This document shows positions 55,423 to 64,000 of a DNA stretch of 64,000 nucleotides, piece by piece. The stretch covers positions 372,001-436,000 of the forward strand of contig NZ_JAALCJ010000003.1 of the NCBI RefSeq assembly GCF_011078175.1, written 5' to 3'. Position 1 is the first letter of the stretch. Each line of letters begins with the position of its first letter. Under the pieces are notes generated by a model. That model was not told the DNA's origin. It made no database searches and saw only the letters and a list, made by a program, of their open reading frames with translations. The position numbers and the translations under genes were made by a program. The stretch comes from Enterobacter cloacae (lineage in GTDB: Bacteria; Pseudomonadota; Gammaproteobacteria; Enterobacterales; Enterobacteriaceae).

Positions 55423-56247
55423 GTGCAAGGCGTACCGGAACAGTTTATTGATGAGAGAGACAGCGCGCGCTTTCGCCATCTGGCGCAGCTGCCTGGCCTG
55501 GAGCTTTATCACGCCCATATCTCTGACTACGCCTTTGAGCCTCATACCCACGAAGCCTTCGGCATCGGTACGATTGAAACCGGCGCCGAACGCTTTCGCT
55601 ATCGCGGCACCCAGCACCTCGCGCCAGAAAAATCCGTCGTGACCATGAATCCGGACGAGATCCACACCGGGGAATCCGCCACCGAAGGCGGCTGGCGCTA
55701 CCGGATGGTTTACATCGAACCTGACCTGCTGGAAGAGGTCACCGGCCTCCGGCACTGGTGGTTCAGCGACGTGACCCGTTTTGACCCACAGCGCTCGCAG
55801 CAAATCGGCAGACTTATCTACGGTCTGTGGCATACGGACGATCCGCTGGCGCAAAAAGGACTCTTGTTGGATCTGATTGAGACCTTTCAGCCCCTGGCTC
55901 ATCACGCGCCGGTGGTTCACGAAGGTTCGCACCGCTTCGAACGCGTGCGCGAGTATCTGCACGACAACTATATGCACTCCCTGACGCTGGACGAGCTGGC
56001 CAACGTCGTCTCGCTCAGCCCGTTCCATTTCCAGCGTCAGTTCAAAGCCCATTTTCACGTTACGCCGCACCAGATGCTGATGGCCATCCGCCTGTGGCGG
56101 GCCAAAGCGTTCCTCACCCACGGCATGCCCGCCGCCGCGGTGGCTGCCGCAACCGGACTGACCGATCAGTCGCATTTGACCCGCGCCTTTACCCGCCGCT
56201 ACGGCATTACGCCCGTGCGTTATCAGAAGCAGGTTATGCCGCGTTAA
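55423..56247 (+). CDS. AraC-family regulator next to ytfF
   Basis: The 274-residue protein has an N-terminal cupin-type AraC_binding domain (about 15-150, HTHEAFGIGTIETG) and a C-terminal double HTH (about 175-270, LTLDELANVVSLSPFHFQRQFK). The start is a GTG with AAGGAGG at good spacing. GC content and codon use are back to those of the backbone. It precedes ytfF on the same strand by 75 bp and probably activates this exporter. E. coli K-12 has no such gene here. Confidence 0.9.
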   Translation: MQGVPEQFIDERDSARFRHLAQLPGLELYHAHISDYAFEPHTHEAFGIGTIETGAERFRYRGTQHLAPEKSVVTMNPDEIHTGESATEGGWRYRMVYIEPDLLEEVTGLRHWWFSDVTRFDPQRSQQIGRLIYGLWHTDDPLAQKGLLLDLIETFQPLAHHAPVVHEGSHRFERVREYLHDNYMHSLTLDELANVVSLSPFHFQRQFKAHFHVTPHQMLMAIRLWRAKAFLTHGMPAAAVAAATGLTDQSHLTRAFTRRYGITPVRYQKQVMPR

Positions 56248-56322
56248 TGCGCAACCTCATACAATACCCCTCCATTTTCGCCTTCTACACTGGATGCAAA
56301 ATGAATCAATATGGATGGAAAG

Positions 56323-57288
56323 ATGATTAGCGGCGTGTTGTATGCCCTGCTTGCGGGTTTGATGTGGGGGCTGATTTTCGTTGGCCCATTGATTGTGCCG
56401 GAGTACCCGGCAATATTGCAATCGACCGGACGTTATCTGGCGCTGGGGCTGATCGCCGTGCCGCTGGCCTGGCTGGGGCGCGCACGTCTGCGTCAGCTGG
56501 GCCGCCAGGACTGGCTCACCGCGCTGGCGCTGACCATGATGGGTAATCTGATCTACTACGTCTGTCTGGCAAGCGCCATTCAGCGCACCGGTGCGCCGGT
56601 GTCGACCATGATTATCGGCACGCTGCCGGTAGTCATCCCGGTTTTCGCGAACCTGCTTTACAGCCAGCGTGACGGCAAACTGGCGTGGTCAAAAATGGTG
56701 CCCGCGCTGGCCTGCATCGCCGTGGGGCTGGTGTGCGTGAATATTGACGAGCTACGCCACGGCCTGGAAAACGTCAGCTTATGGCGTTACGGTTCAGGGA
56801 TCTTTCTGGCGTTTATTTCGGTTGTCTGTTGGGCCTGGTATGCCCTGCGCAACGCACGCTGGCTGCGGGAAAACCCGGATAAACATCCGATGATGTGGGC
56901 GACGGCGCAGGCGCTGGTCACACTCCCTGTCTCGTTGCTGGGCTATGTGGGCGCGTGTGTCTGGCTGGGTAGCCAGCAACCGGAATTTACCCTGCCCTTT
57001 GGACCTCGCCCGTGGCTGTTCGTTGGGTTAATGATCGCCATTGCCGTGCTCTGTTCGTGGGTGGGCGCGCTGTGCTGGAACATTGCCAGCCAGAAGCTGC
57101 CGACGGTGATATTAGGCCCGCTGATTGTCTTTGAGACCCTGGCCGGGCTGCTCTATACCTTCCTGATGCGTCAGAGCGTGCCGCCGCTGCTAACGGCCTG
57201 CGGGATCGCATTGCTGGTCGTTGGGGTGGTGATTGCGGTGAGAGCGAAGCCGGAAAAACCGATGGTCGTTCCGGCGTCGGAGGGGTGA
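56323..57288 (+). CDS. ytfF: EamA/DMT-family inner-membrane transporter YtfF
   Basis: The 321-residue protein has ten membrane segments in two EamA repeats and matches E. coli YtfF in length and sequence (GTLPVVIPVFANLLYSQRDG, VVCWAWYALRNARWLREN). The MISGVLYAL start was chosen over one four codons upstream because it restores the family length. Family members export amino acids or metabolites; the substrate is not firmly known. In E. coli ytfG and ytfH lie between it and cpdB; here they are missing. Confidence 0.94.
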   Translation: MISGVLYALLAGLMWGLIFVGPLIVPEYPAILQSTGRYLALGLIAVPLAWLGRARLRQLGRQDWLTALALTMMGNLIYYVCLASAIQRTGAPVSTMIIGTLPVVIPVFANLLYSQRDGKLAWSKMVPALACIAVGLVCVNIDELRHGLENVSLWRYGSGIFLAFISVVCWAWYALRNARWLRENPDKHPMMWATAQALVTLPVSLLGYVGACVWLGSQQPEFTLPFGPRPWLFVGLMIAIAVLCSWVGALCWNIASQKLPTVILGPLIVFETLAGLLYTFLMRQSVPPLLTACGIALLVVGVVIAVRAKPEKPMVVPASEG

Positions 57289-57292
57289 TTTT

Positions 57293-57371
57293 TGCCGGGT
57301 GACGCTGACGCTTACCCGGCCTACAGAATAACGCCTCGTAGGCCCGGTAAGGCGTAGCCGCCTCCGGGCAA
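57293..57371. repeat. REP/BIME pair between ytfF and the chemoreceptor gene
   Basis: Two inverted REP units: GCCGGGTGACGCTGACGC...ACCCGGCCTACA and GTAGGCCCGGTAAGGCG...CGCCTCCGGGC. They lie between convergent genes and may help end transcription. Confidence 0.9.
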
Positions 57372-57375
57372 GCCT

Positions 57376-59025
57376 TTAGAACGTTTCCCAGTTCGCTTCA
57401 GACGCCGCCGCGACGGGCTGCGCTTTAGGGACATAGGTCTTGACCGGCGCGGCTTTCACCGCCTGGTTGCGGGTGATCTTAAACACCGCCACCGCGTCGT
57501 TCAGGCGTGCAGCCTGATCTTCCAGCGCCGCCGCTGCCGCCGCAGACTCTTCCACCAGCGAGGCGTTCTGCTGGGTGACGCGATCCATCTCCGCCACCGC
57601 CTGACCCACCTGGTCGATACCGCGGCTCTGTTCGTCGGAGGCCGAGGCAATCTCACCCATGATATCGGTCACGCGCGTAACCGCGTTGACGATCTCCGCC
57701 ATCGTCGCGCCCGCTTCATTTACCAGCTGAGAACCCGCGTTAACACGCTCGCCGGAATCATCGATCAGCGCTTTGATCTCTTTCGCCGCCTGTGCGCTGC
57801 GCTGGGCAAGGGTACGCACCTCGCCCGCCACAACCGCGAAGCCACGCCCCTGCTCGCCCGCACGCGCCGCTTCCACCGCCGCGTTCAGCGCCAGAATATT
57901 GGTCTGGAAGGCAATGCCGTCGATCACGTTAGTAATTTGCGCGATTTTGCCGGAGCTGGTAGAGATTTCGTCCATCGTCCGAACCACGCCTTCCACTACG
58001 TTACCGCCCTTCTTCGCGGTGGAGGAGGCCTCCAGCGCCAGACGCGACGCCTGACGCGCGTTATCGGCGTTTTGCTTCACGGTGGCGGTTAGCTGTTCCA
58101 TGCTGGCTGCCGTCTCTTCCAGAGATGCGGCCTGCTGCTCGGTGCGGGAAGAGAGATCGTTGCTGCCCGCCGAAATTTCACCCGCGCCGGTGTAAATCGT
58201 GTCTGCACCTTCACGCACCACGCCCACCGTGTTGGACAGCGCAGTCTGCATCTCCTGAACGTTGCGCGCCAGGATCGCCATTTCATTTTTACCCTCAGCC
58301 TGAATCGGCTGGGTTAAATCCCCTGCGGCAATGGCGCGGATGTGGTTGATCACCTCTTCCAGCGGCAGCAGCAGCACGCGGCGCATCGCAATCCAGCTGG
58401 AAATAATCACCGCGATCACCAGCAGCATCATCGCAGAGAGGATCCACAGAATGCGTTTGTAGTCGCTTTCATTGTCCTGGATCCCTTTGGCGGTCAGCGC
58501 GGCCTGCGCCTCACGCCATTCGCGATAGACCTTTTGCATCGCAGTCTGCTTCTGTTCGGCATTTTGTTTGAACATATCTTCCAGATTACCCTGCCCCAGC
58601 AGAACGTTCATTTGCGTCAGCGTGGCGGAGTAAATGCGGTACTGCTCTTCCAGACGATCGGCCAGGTGCTCGTCCATTCCCGGCGTTTCCGGCAGCGCGT
58701 AGTATTTATCGTAATGGGTCTGAGCATCGGCCAGCAGGTTTTTCGCGGTATTGACCAGCTCGTTCAACTGACCGCCGTTAATCTGCGACGCCATGCTGCT
58801 TTGCAGGCGCAGCATGCCGCGGTTGAGGGTGACGCGCGCCTGGTTCAGGCTGATCCACGCGTCGGTAAACTCCGCCACGTTCTGGCTGGAAAGCTGAGAA
58901 ACGGTGAAGTTCTCTTTATCGTTATTGAGCGCGTTAATGAAAATGCCAGCGGAGATCAGCTGCATGATGCCGAGCACAAGCAGCACCGAAATCAAAAGAG
59001 TAATGACTTTTATACGTTTAAACAT
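57376..59025 (-). CDS. Tsr-like methyl-accepting chemotaxis protein
   Basis: The 549-residue receptor aligns along its whole length with E. coli Tsr. Membrane segments are at about 8-30 and 190-213, then HAMP, methylation helices and the signalling tip. It ends in NWETF, the CheR/CheB-binding pentapeptide, so it is a high-abundance type. The serine-site residues Arg64, Asn68, Arg69 and Arg73 of Tsr are at the same positions, so an amino acid ligand is likely, although the rest of the ligand domain has diverged. A FliA promoter lies upstream. Confidence 0.93.
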   Translation of the reverse strand: MFKRIKVITLLISVLLVLGIMQLISAGIFINALNNDKENFTVSQLSSQNVAEFTDAWISLNQARVTLNRGMLRLQSSMASQINGGQLNELVNTAKNLLADAQTHYDKYYALPETPGMDEHLADRLEEQYRIYSATLTQMNVLLGQGNLEDMFKQNAEQKQTAMQKVYREWREAQAALTAKGIQDNESDYKRILWILSAMMLLVIAVIISSWIAMRRVLLLPLEEVINHIRAIAAGDLTQPIQAEGKNEMAILARNVQEMQTALSNTVGVVREGADTIYTGAGEISAGSNDLSSRTEQQAASLEETAASMEQLTATVKQNADNARQASRLALEASSTAKKGGNVVEGVVRTMDEISTSSGKIAQITNVIDGIAFQTNILALNAAVEAARAGEQGRGFAVVAGEVRTLAQRSAQAAKEIKALIDDSGERVNAGSQLVNEAGATMAEIVNAVTRVTDIMGEIASASDEQSRGIDQVGQAVAEMDRVTQQNASLVEESAAAAAALEDQAARLNDAVAVFKITRNQAVKAAPVKTYVPKAQPVAAASEANWETF

Positions 59026-59065
59026 GCGTTGCCTTTTTTATATACAGGTATTGTCTGACCTGTAT

Positions 59066-59092
59066 CTATCGGCACGCCCGGCAGGTTGTTTA
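59066..59092 (-). promoter_or_regulatory. Sigma-28 (FliA) promoter of the Tsr-like receptor
   Basis: On the minus strand TAAA (59089-59092), 15 bp, then GCCGATAG (59066-59073): the FliA consensus with one difference, 41-67 bp upstream of the start codon. Same architecture as at 17690-17716. Confidence 0.9.
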
Positions 59093-59221
59093 CTGTTTCT
59101 CCACCTTTAAAAACTTTCGAAAGCCCTTTTCCGTATTCAATCAGCAAGTTAAAAGCACGTTTTTTTCGCGATCGTCATCCCATTTTTACCCTTGCCTCTA
59201 AAGGGTTATAGTATCCACGTA

Positions 59222-59244
59222 AAGATGCATTTAAAATGCATCTT
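59222..59244 (+). promoter_or_regulatory. NsrR operator upstream of ytfE
   Basis: A 23-bp near-perfect palindrome with arms AAGATGCATTT and AAATGCATCTT around one base, 27-49 bp upstream of the ytfE ATG. It matches the NsrR consensus (two AAGATGCYTTT half-sites), the nitric-oxide-sensing repressor known to control ytfE. Confidence 0.92.
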
Positions 59245-59270
59245 ATATTCCTGATGATGAGGTAACTGCT

Positions 59271-59933
59271 ATGGCCTTCCGCGACCAACCCTTAGGCGAG
59301 CTGGCGCTCTCCATCCCTCGCGCTTCTGCGCTGTTCCGTAAATACGATATGGATTATTGCTGCGGCGGTAAGCAAACGCTGGCGCGCGCAGCGTCGCGTA
59401 AAGAGCTGAATGTAGAGGCTATAGAAGCAGAGCTGGCTCAGCTGGCCGAACAGCCTGTCGACAAGGACTGGCGCACCGCGCCGCTGGCTGAAATTATCGA
59501 CCACATCATTGTGCGTTACCACGACCGTCACCGCGAGCAGCTGCCGGAGCTGATTTTGCAGGCGACCAAAGTTGAACGCGTTCATGCCGATAAACCTTCC
59601 GTACCGCGCGGCCTGGCGAAATATCTGACCATGCTGCACGAAGAACTTTCCAGCCACATGATGAAAGAGGAGCAGATCCTCTTCCCGATGATCAAACAGG
59701 GCATGGGCAGCCAGGCAATGGGGCCCATCAGCGTGATGGAAAGCGAACATGATGATGCCGGCGAACTGCTCGAAGTGATCAAACACACCACCGACAACGT
59801 CACACCGCCGCCAGAGGCGTGCACCACCTGGAAAGCCATGTACAACGGCATCAACGAGATGATTGACGATCTGATGGAACACATCAGTCTTGAGAATAAT
59901 GTTCTGTTCCCGCGTGCATTGGCCGGGGAATAA
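59271..59933 (+). CDS. ytfE: Di-iron protein YtfE (RIC), repair of iron-sulfur clusters
   Basis: The 220-residue hemerythrin-like protein restores iron-sulfur clusters damaged by nitric oxide or oxidants. The N-terminal ScdA domain has Cys30-Cys31. The di-iron ligands are all at E. coli positions: His84, His105, His129, Glu133, His160, His204 and Glu208. It is induced by nitric oxide through the NsrR operator just upstream. Confidence 0.97.
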   Translation: MAFRDQPLGELALSIPRASALFRKYDMDYCCGGKQTLARAASRKELNVEAIEAELAQLAEQPVDKDWRTAPLAEIIDHIIVRYHDRHREQLPELILQATKVERVHADKPSVPRGLAKYLTMLHEELSSHMMKEEQILFPMIKQGMGSQAMGPISVMESEHDDAGELLEVIKHTTDNVTPPPEACTTWKAMYNGINEMIDDLMEHISLENNVLFPRALAGE

Positions 59934-59935
59934 AA

Positions 59936-60012
59936 AGGCCGCTGCGGCCTGATGCCCTCTCCCACGGGGAGAGGGTGCAAAAACTAAAAACGGCAACCGA
60001 CGTTGCCGTTTT
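59936..60012. terminator. Hairpins between ytfE and cycA, with one repeat unit
   Basis: Three hairpins fill the gap. AGGCCGC/GCGGCCT (59936-59950) follows the ytfE stop. A repeat unit with CCCTCTCCC...GGGGAGAGGG is at 59953-59978. AAAACGGCAAC/GTTGCCGTTTT (59987-60012) is flanked by A- and T-runs and can end transcription of cycA from the other side. Confidence 0.82.
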
Positions 60013-60016
60013 GCTT

Positions 60017-61426
60017 TTACCTTATGCCAGCCATTCGTTTCTTACCGATAAACAGCCAGCCCAGCCCCAGTGCGATAAACCACAGCGGCGTGACGATCAG
60101 CGCCTGTCGGGTATCTTCTTCAAGCGTCAGCAGCACCAGCACGAAGACGAAGAACGCCATGCACACCCAGCACATTAGCTTGCCCAGCGGCATCTTGTAG
60201 ATCGACTTCTCATGCAGATGTGGACGCTGTTTGCGGTACACCAGATATGAGCAGAGGATGATGGTCCAGACGAACATGAACAGGATCGCCGACACCGTGG
60301 TGATCATGGTGAATGCGCCGATTACGCTCGGATTGACGTAAAGCATCACCACACCGCCCAGCAGGCAGATGCAGGAGAAGGTGAGCCCTTTCGCCGGTAC
60401 CGCGCGTTTAGACAGTTTCGCAAACGCGCTCGGAGCAACGCCCTCCTGCGCCAGACCGAAGAGCATACGGCTGGTTGAGAATACGCCGCTGTTCGCGGAA
60501 GAGGCCGCAGAGGTCAGCACCACGAAGTTAATCAGGCTCGCGGCAGCAGGCAGCCCCACCAGCACGAACAGCTCGACGAACGGGCTCTTGGTTGGCACCA
60601 CCGAGCTCCATGGCGTCACGGACATGATAATAATCAGCGCGAAGACGTAGAACATGATAATACGCAGCGGAATGGAGTTGATCGCGCGGGGCAGGGATTT
60701 CTCCGGATCTTTGGTTTCCGCCGCCGTGGTTCCCACCAGCTCAATCCCGACAAAGGCGAACACTGCAATCTGGAAGCCGGCAAAGAAGCCGCTGATCCCT
60801 TTCGGGAACCAGCCGCCGTCATTCCACAGATGGGCAAACGACGCCTGTACGCCGGTTGGCGACTGGAAATGCGTCAGCACCATCACCAGCCCGACGACAA
60901 TCAGCGCGATGATGGCGACGATTTTGATCATCGCGAACCAGAACTCCATCTCCCCGAACATTTTAACGGTGGCGAGGTTCAGGCTCAGCAGCAGGACAAT
61001 CACCGCCAGCGAGGCCACCCAGTCCGATAGCCCTGGGAACCAGAACTGCGCGTAGGCGGTAATCGCCACGACGTCCGCCATGCCGGTGACCACCCAGCAG
61101 AACCAGTAGGTCCAGCCGGTAAAATAGCCCGCCCACGGGCCGAGCAGGTCTGACGCGAAGTCGCTGAAGGATTTGTATTCGAGATTCGAGAGCAGCAATT
61201 CACCCATTGCACGCATCACGAAAAAGAGCATAAAACCGATGATCATATAAACGAAGATGATCGACGGCCCGGCCAGACTGATGGTTTTGCCCGAGCCCAT
61301 AAACAGCCCGGTGCCGATGGCTCCGCCAATGGCAATAAGCTGAATGTGACGGTTCGTGAGATTTCGCCGTAGCGACTGTTCAGACGCCGCCTCTTCTGCG
61401 GCGGCGACTTTGACCTGATCTACCAT
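60017..61426 (-). CDS. cycA: D-serine/D-alanine/glycine:H+ symporter CycA
   Basis: The 469-residue amino acid permease has about 12 membrane segments and nearly matches E. coli CycA. Typical APC-family segments are IGGAIGTGLFMGSGKTI and FAFVGIELVGTTAAETKDPE. It imports glycine, D-serine, D-alanine and the drug D-cycloserine. In E. coli it is repressed post-transcriptionally by GcvB RNA. Convergent with ytfE. Confidence 0.97.
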   Translation of the reverse strand: MVDQVKVAAAEEAASEQSLRRNLTNRHIQLIAIGGAIGTGLFMGSGKTISLAGPSIIFVYMIIGFMLFFVMRAMGELLLSNLEYKSFSDFASDLLGPWAGYFTGWTYWFCWVVTGMADVVAITAYAQFWFPGLSDWVASLAVIVLLLSLNLATVKMFGEMEFWFAMIKIVAIIALIVVGLVMVLTHFQSPTGVQASFAHLWNDGGWFPKGISGFFAGFQIAVFAFVGIELVGTTAAETKDPEKSLPRAINSIPLRIIMFYVFALIIIMSVTPWSSVVPTKSPFVELFVLVGLPAAASLINFVVLTSAASSANSGVFSTSRMLFGLAQEGVAPSAFAKLSKRAVPAKGLTFSCICLLGGVVMLYVNPSVIGAFTMITTVSAILFMFVWTIILCSYLVYRKQRPHLHEKSIYKMPLGKLMCWVCMAFFVFVLVLLTLEEDTRQALIVTPLWFIALGLGWLFIGKKRMAGIR

Positions 61427-61740
61427 GTGTTATTTTCCTGTTTATGCCTGTCTGTGTTGTTAAGGCTCTTCTGGCCTTTATATACGCCAAATAAATGACG
61501 GCCCCTGTGTAAGGACTAATCGATAGTAGGTAAGAATCGGCGGGATGAATACTATGATTTGAATATTATGTTAATAATATGTTGAAAGTGAGTGTCATAT
61601 CACTCATACAGCGCGAAACAGCTCACAAAAATACACGTAACAGTTTCGTTTGCAATACAAAATGTTGATTCCGGCGTAACTCCGGGTTTTATCGCTATTT
61701 TCCTCTCCCCGATCGGAGAGAGGAAAATAAGAAAAACCGA
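61427..61740. other. cycA promoter region and fklB 3' gap
   Basis: The 314-bp gap between two minus-strand genes is AT-rich and holds the cycA promoter and leader. One palindrome (TTTTCCTCTCCCC...GGAGAGAGGAAAA, 61698-61726), related in core to the CCCTCTCCC repeats, follows fklB. No gene seen. Confidence 0.6.
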
Positions 61741-62361
61741 TTACAGGATTTCCAGCAGCTCGACTTCAAACACCAGGGTGCTGAATGGCGGAATGGACGC
61801 GCCAGCGCCACGCTCGCCGTAAGCCAGGTTGTGCGGGATAGTCAGTTCCCATTTGGAACCTACTGGCATCAGGGTCAGGGCTTCGATCCAGCCTGCAATA
61901 ACGCCGTTGACCGGGAATTCAGCCGGTTCGCCACGCGCGACGGAGCTGTCGAAGACGGTACCGTCGATCAGCTTACCGGTGTAGTGTACGCGAACGTGGT
62001 CGGTGCGCGCCGGGATTGCGCCATCGCCCTGATTGATTACGCGGAACTGCAAGCCGGACTCGGTGCTGTTCACGCCTTCACGCTCACGGTTCTCTTCCAG
62101 ATATTTCACGCCTTCTGCCGCCATCTCTTCGAAACGCGCGCGACGTACGGCGTCAGCACGTTCGTGGATTTCACGCAGCGCACGATGCACAACGTCAACC
62201 GGCACAGCGGGCTGCTTGCCTTCCAGCGCATCAGCGATACCCGCCACCAGCGCTTCCGGTAACAGACCTTCCAGGCCGGATTCGCTCAGCTGCTGTCCTA
62301 CCTGCAAGCCGATGCCGTAGCTTGCCTGCGCTTCGATAGTGTCAAAAGTCGGGGTGGTCAT
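61741..62361 (-). CDS. fklB: FKBP-type peptidyl-prolyl isomerase FklB (FKBP22)
   Basis: The 206-residue protein has an N-terminal helical dimerisation domain (about 1-90) and a C-terminal FKBP domain (about 115-206; [37 protein letters not shown]). It assists folding of cytoplasmic proteins. No signal peptide. The MTTPTFD start gives the E. coli length; sixteen open codons upstream are not similar. Divergent from ytfB. Confidence 0.96.
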   Translation of the reverse strand: MTTPTFDTIEAQASYGIGLQVGQQLSESGLEGLLPEALVAGIADALEGKQPAVPVDVVHRALREIHERADAVRRARFEEMAAEGVKYLEENREREGVNSTESGLQFRVINQGDGAIPARTDHVRVHYTGKLIDGTVFDSSVARGEPAEFPVNGVIAGWIEALTLMPVGSKWELTIPHNLAYGERGAGASIPPFSTLVFEVELLEIL

Positions 62362-62592
62362 GGGTTTTCCTTCCATCACATTTAAAGTAGCGGGCAGCAT
62401 ATCAGCCATGCCCTTATGGGTAAAACTTTGTCTTAAGTAAAGGTGACAAACTGCGACGAAACGGAAACAATAGTAGCCGTCAGGATTTTCCCAAATTTAT
62501 GTCACGAAAGCTGGCTTTGTTACGCCCATCAGGCAGTTAGCAAACTACACTTCTCAGGACAGGATAAAAAGACGCGGAGCAGGAGGAGAGCC

Positions 62593-63231
62593 ATGCCCGG
62601 GCGATTTGAACTGAAACCTACCCTGGCGAAAATCTGGCATGCGCCGGATAACTTTCGCATCATGGACCCGCTGCCGCCTTTGCACCGCAGAGGCATTATC
62701 ATCGGCGCGTTGCTGATCGTCATCGGCTTCCTGCTTCCTTCCGGCAGTGACAACGTTGATACCGCGCCGGTCAGCCGGAATGCTGAGCTGGATATCCAGT
62801 CGCAAAGCCAGCCGCAGCCAGATTCACAGCCGATGCAGACGCAGCTGGTCACGCCGTCTAACGATCCGGGCCAGGTTGCGCCGGTTGAACCTGAACCGGT
62901 TCAGGAAGATCAGGAGCAGGCCGCCGCCCCTTCAGAGCCACAGGCGCAACAGCCCACCGGCATTGAGCAGCAGTGGCGTTCATATCGCGTAGAGCCGGGG
63001 AAAACCCTTGCCCAACTGTTCCGCGATCACAATCTGCCAGCCACGGATGTCTATGCCATGGCGCAGGTTGAAGGGGCAGGCAAACCGCTTAGCAATCTGC
63101 AAAATGGCCAGATGGTGCAAATCCGCCAGAATGCCAGCGGCGTGGTAACCGGACTGACGATTGACACGGGGAATGGCCAACAGGTGCTGTTTACCCGTCA
63201 GCCGGACGGCAGTTTTATCAGAGCACGTTAA
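62593..63231 (+). CDS. ytfB: OapA-family cell-envelope protein YtfB
   Basis: The 212-residue protein has a cytoplasmic N-terminus, one membrane helix (about 33-50, RGIIIGALLIVIGFLLP), a glutamine/proline-rich periplasmic linker and a C-terminal OapA domain (about 125-212, YRVEPGKTLAQLFRDHNLP), a LysM-like glycan-binding module. E. coli YtfB localises to division sites. The start with AGGAGGAGAG upstream gives the family length; the frame is open 50 codons further. Confidence 0.94.
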   Translation: MPGRFELKPTLAKIWHAPDNFRIMDPLPPLHRRGIIIGALLIVIGFLLPSGSDNVDTAPVSRNAELDIQSQSQPQPDSQPMQTQLVTPSNDPGQVAPVEPEPVQEDQEQAAAPSEPQAQQPTGIEQQWRSYRVEPGKTLAQLFRDHNLPATDVYAMAQVEGAGKPLSNLQNGQMVQIRQNASGVVTGLTIDTGNGQQVLFTRQPDGSFIRAR

Positions 63232-63236
63232 TGACG

Positions 63237-63272
63237 CAGGCCGGGTAAGGCGAAGCCGCCACCCGGCAACTT
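63237..63272. repeat. REP unit after ytfB
   Basis: GCCGGGTAAGGCGAAGCC...CCACCCGGCAAC forms a single REP palindrome between convergent genes. Confidence 0.85.
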
Positions 63273-63277
63273 TGTTC

Positions 63278-64000
63278 TCAGGCACTCCGCTTATTCACCC
63301 ACCAGATGCCCGAGCAGACCAGCACCAGCGCTATCGCGTATTTAATGTCCATAATATTTTCGCCGAGAAAGATGGCGGAAAGCACTGTCCCTGCAACAGG
63401 AATAACAAAGTTGAACGGGGCAATCATGCTCACGCGATTCACTTTCAGCAGCGCGCTCCACAGGGCGAACGCCACGGATGAGAGCAACGTCAGATACCCC
63501 AGCACGGCGACGGCCTTCATGCTGTGCACTTCCAGCGTCCCGCCCGTGGCATAGCCTCCCGCCACCAGTACCGCCCCGCCTATCCCCAGCTGCCAGCCGG
63601 TCATCACCGTCGGGTCCACGGTCTGGGAAATGCGTTTCCCGTAAAGCGTGGCGGCAGAAAGAACAAAGGCCGCCAGCACCACAAATCCGTCACCTTTCCA
63701 GACAAACTGGAAATCGCTTAACCCGCTGTGGAAGTTCACCAGCATCACCCCGGCAAAGCCGAGAATACAGCCCAGCGTTTTGTTATAGCTGAGTTTGTCG
63801 TTGTGGTAGATAAAGTGCGCCAACAGCACGCTGAAGAAGGTCCCGGTAGCATTCATGATGGAGCCGTTGACACCGGTCGTGTAGGCCAGGCCGATATAAA
63901 AGAAGGTGTACTGGAGCGAGGTCTGGGTCAGTCCGAGGATCGTGAGCTGGCCAAACTGCGCTGGCGTGAGCCTGCCAATCGGTTTTCGCTGGGCCAGGGC
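63278..64000 (-). CDS. EamA/DMT-family transporter, C-terminal part (5' end outside window)
   Basis: The minus-strand frame is open to the window edge (240 codons present), so the start lies to the right. Several membrane segments are visible and typical EamA features such as GLAYTTGVNGSIMNATGTFF and the second-repeat FNFVIPVAGTVLSAIFLGEN. It is a drug/metabolite exporter-type protein; substrate unknown. Only the last 24 codons or so lie after the final helix (VNKRSA end). Confidence 0.85.
   Translation of the reverse strand, partial: ALAQRKPIGRLTPAQFGQLTILGLTQTSLQYTFFYIGLAYTTGVNGSIMNATGTFFSVLLAHFIYHNDKLSYNKTLGCILGFAGVMLVNFHSGLSDFQFVWKGDGFVVLAAFVLSAATLYGKRISQTVDPTVMTGWQLGIGGAVLVAGGYATGGTLEVHSMKAVAVLGYLTLLSSVAFALWSALLKVNRVSMIAPFNFVIPVAGTVLSAIFLGENIMDIKYAIALVLVCSGIWWVNKRSA

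Overview
The window is chromosomal DNA of an enteric gamma-proteobacterium, most like Enterobacter or a close relative. The backbone follows the Escherichia coli order nrdD-nrdG ... cybC-pmbA-yjgA-mpl-fbp ... yjfF-ytfT-ytfR-ytfQ-ppa-ytfP-tamB-tamA-msrA ... ytfL-ytfK-ytfJ-cysQ-cpdB ... ytfF ... ytfE-cycA-fklB-ytfB, with near-identical proteins. Species-specific blocks are spliced between these anchors. No rRNA, tRNA, CRISPR array, integrase or insertion sequence was seen. Repeats are REP/BIME-type palindromes and a second palindrome family (CCCTCACCC...GGGTGAGGG).

Region 1 (1-10.9 kb): the 3' end of nrdD, nrdG, a convergent relBE toxin-antitoxin pair, then a nine-gene minus-strand catabolic operon with its regulator gene at the distal end. 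Proximal to distal the operon encodes a small PRD protein, the SFCGS, DUF4312, DUF4311 and DUF4310 proteins (an uncharacterised, PTS-like membrane system), an amidohydrolase/deacetylase, DgaE-like ammonia lyase, DgaF-like aldolase, an exported lactonase, and a PRD/EIIB/EIIA regulator. This looks like uptake and breakdown of an acylated amino-sugar acid or its lactone. Just upstream is a small hok/sok-type I toxin locus.

Region 2 (10.9-31 kb): housekeeping backbone with cytochrome b562, TldE, DarP, Mpl, Fbp, a chemoreceptor with a clear FliA promoter, the galactofuranose ABC transporter with a GalR-type operator, pyrophosphatase, and the TamAB export machine. Region 3 (30-37.4 kb): a LacI-type regulator diverges from four consecutive Gfo/Idh/MocA dehydrogenases and a GPH-type sugar symporter, a candidate redox route for an unknown sugar. 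Region 4 (37.5-43 kb): ytfL, ytfK, ytfJ, cysQ, cpdB.

Region 5 (about 43.1-55.3 kb) is an AT-rich accessory island between cpdB and ytfF. It starts with a MarT/CadC-like membrane regulator and its FidL-like partner. An apparent eight-gene transcript follows: holin, GH24 endolysin, ketoacyl synthase, MaoC-type dehydratase, acyl carrier protein, two unrecognised proteins, and a 1577-residue RHS/YD-repeat protein with a hydrophobic C-terminal tip, ended by a strong terminator. The combination of phage-type lysis export, a miniature acyl-chain module and an RHS cargo is the most interesting feature of the window. Region 6 (55.4-64 kb): an AraC regulator, ytfF, a Tsr-like chemoreceptor with its own FliA promoter, ytfE with an NsrR operator, cycA, fklB, ytfB and a truncated EamA transporter at the right edge.
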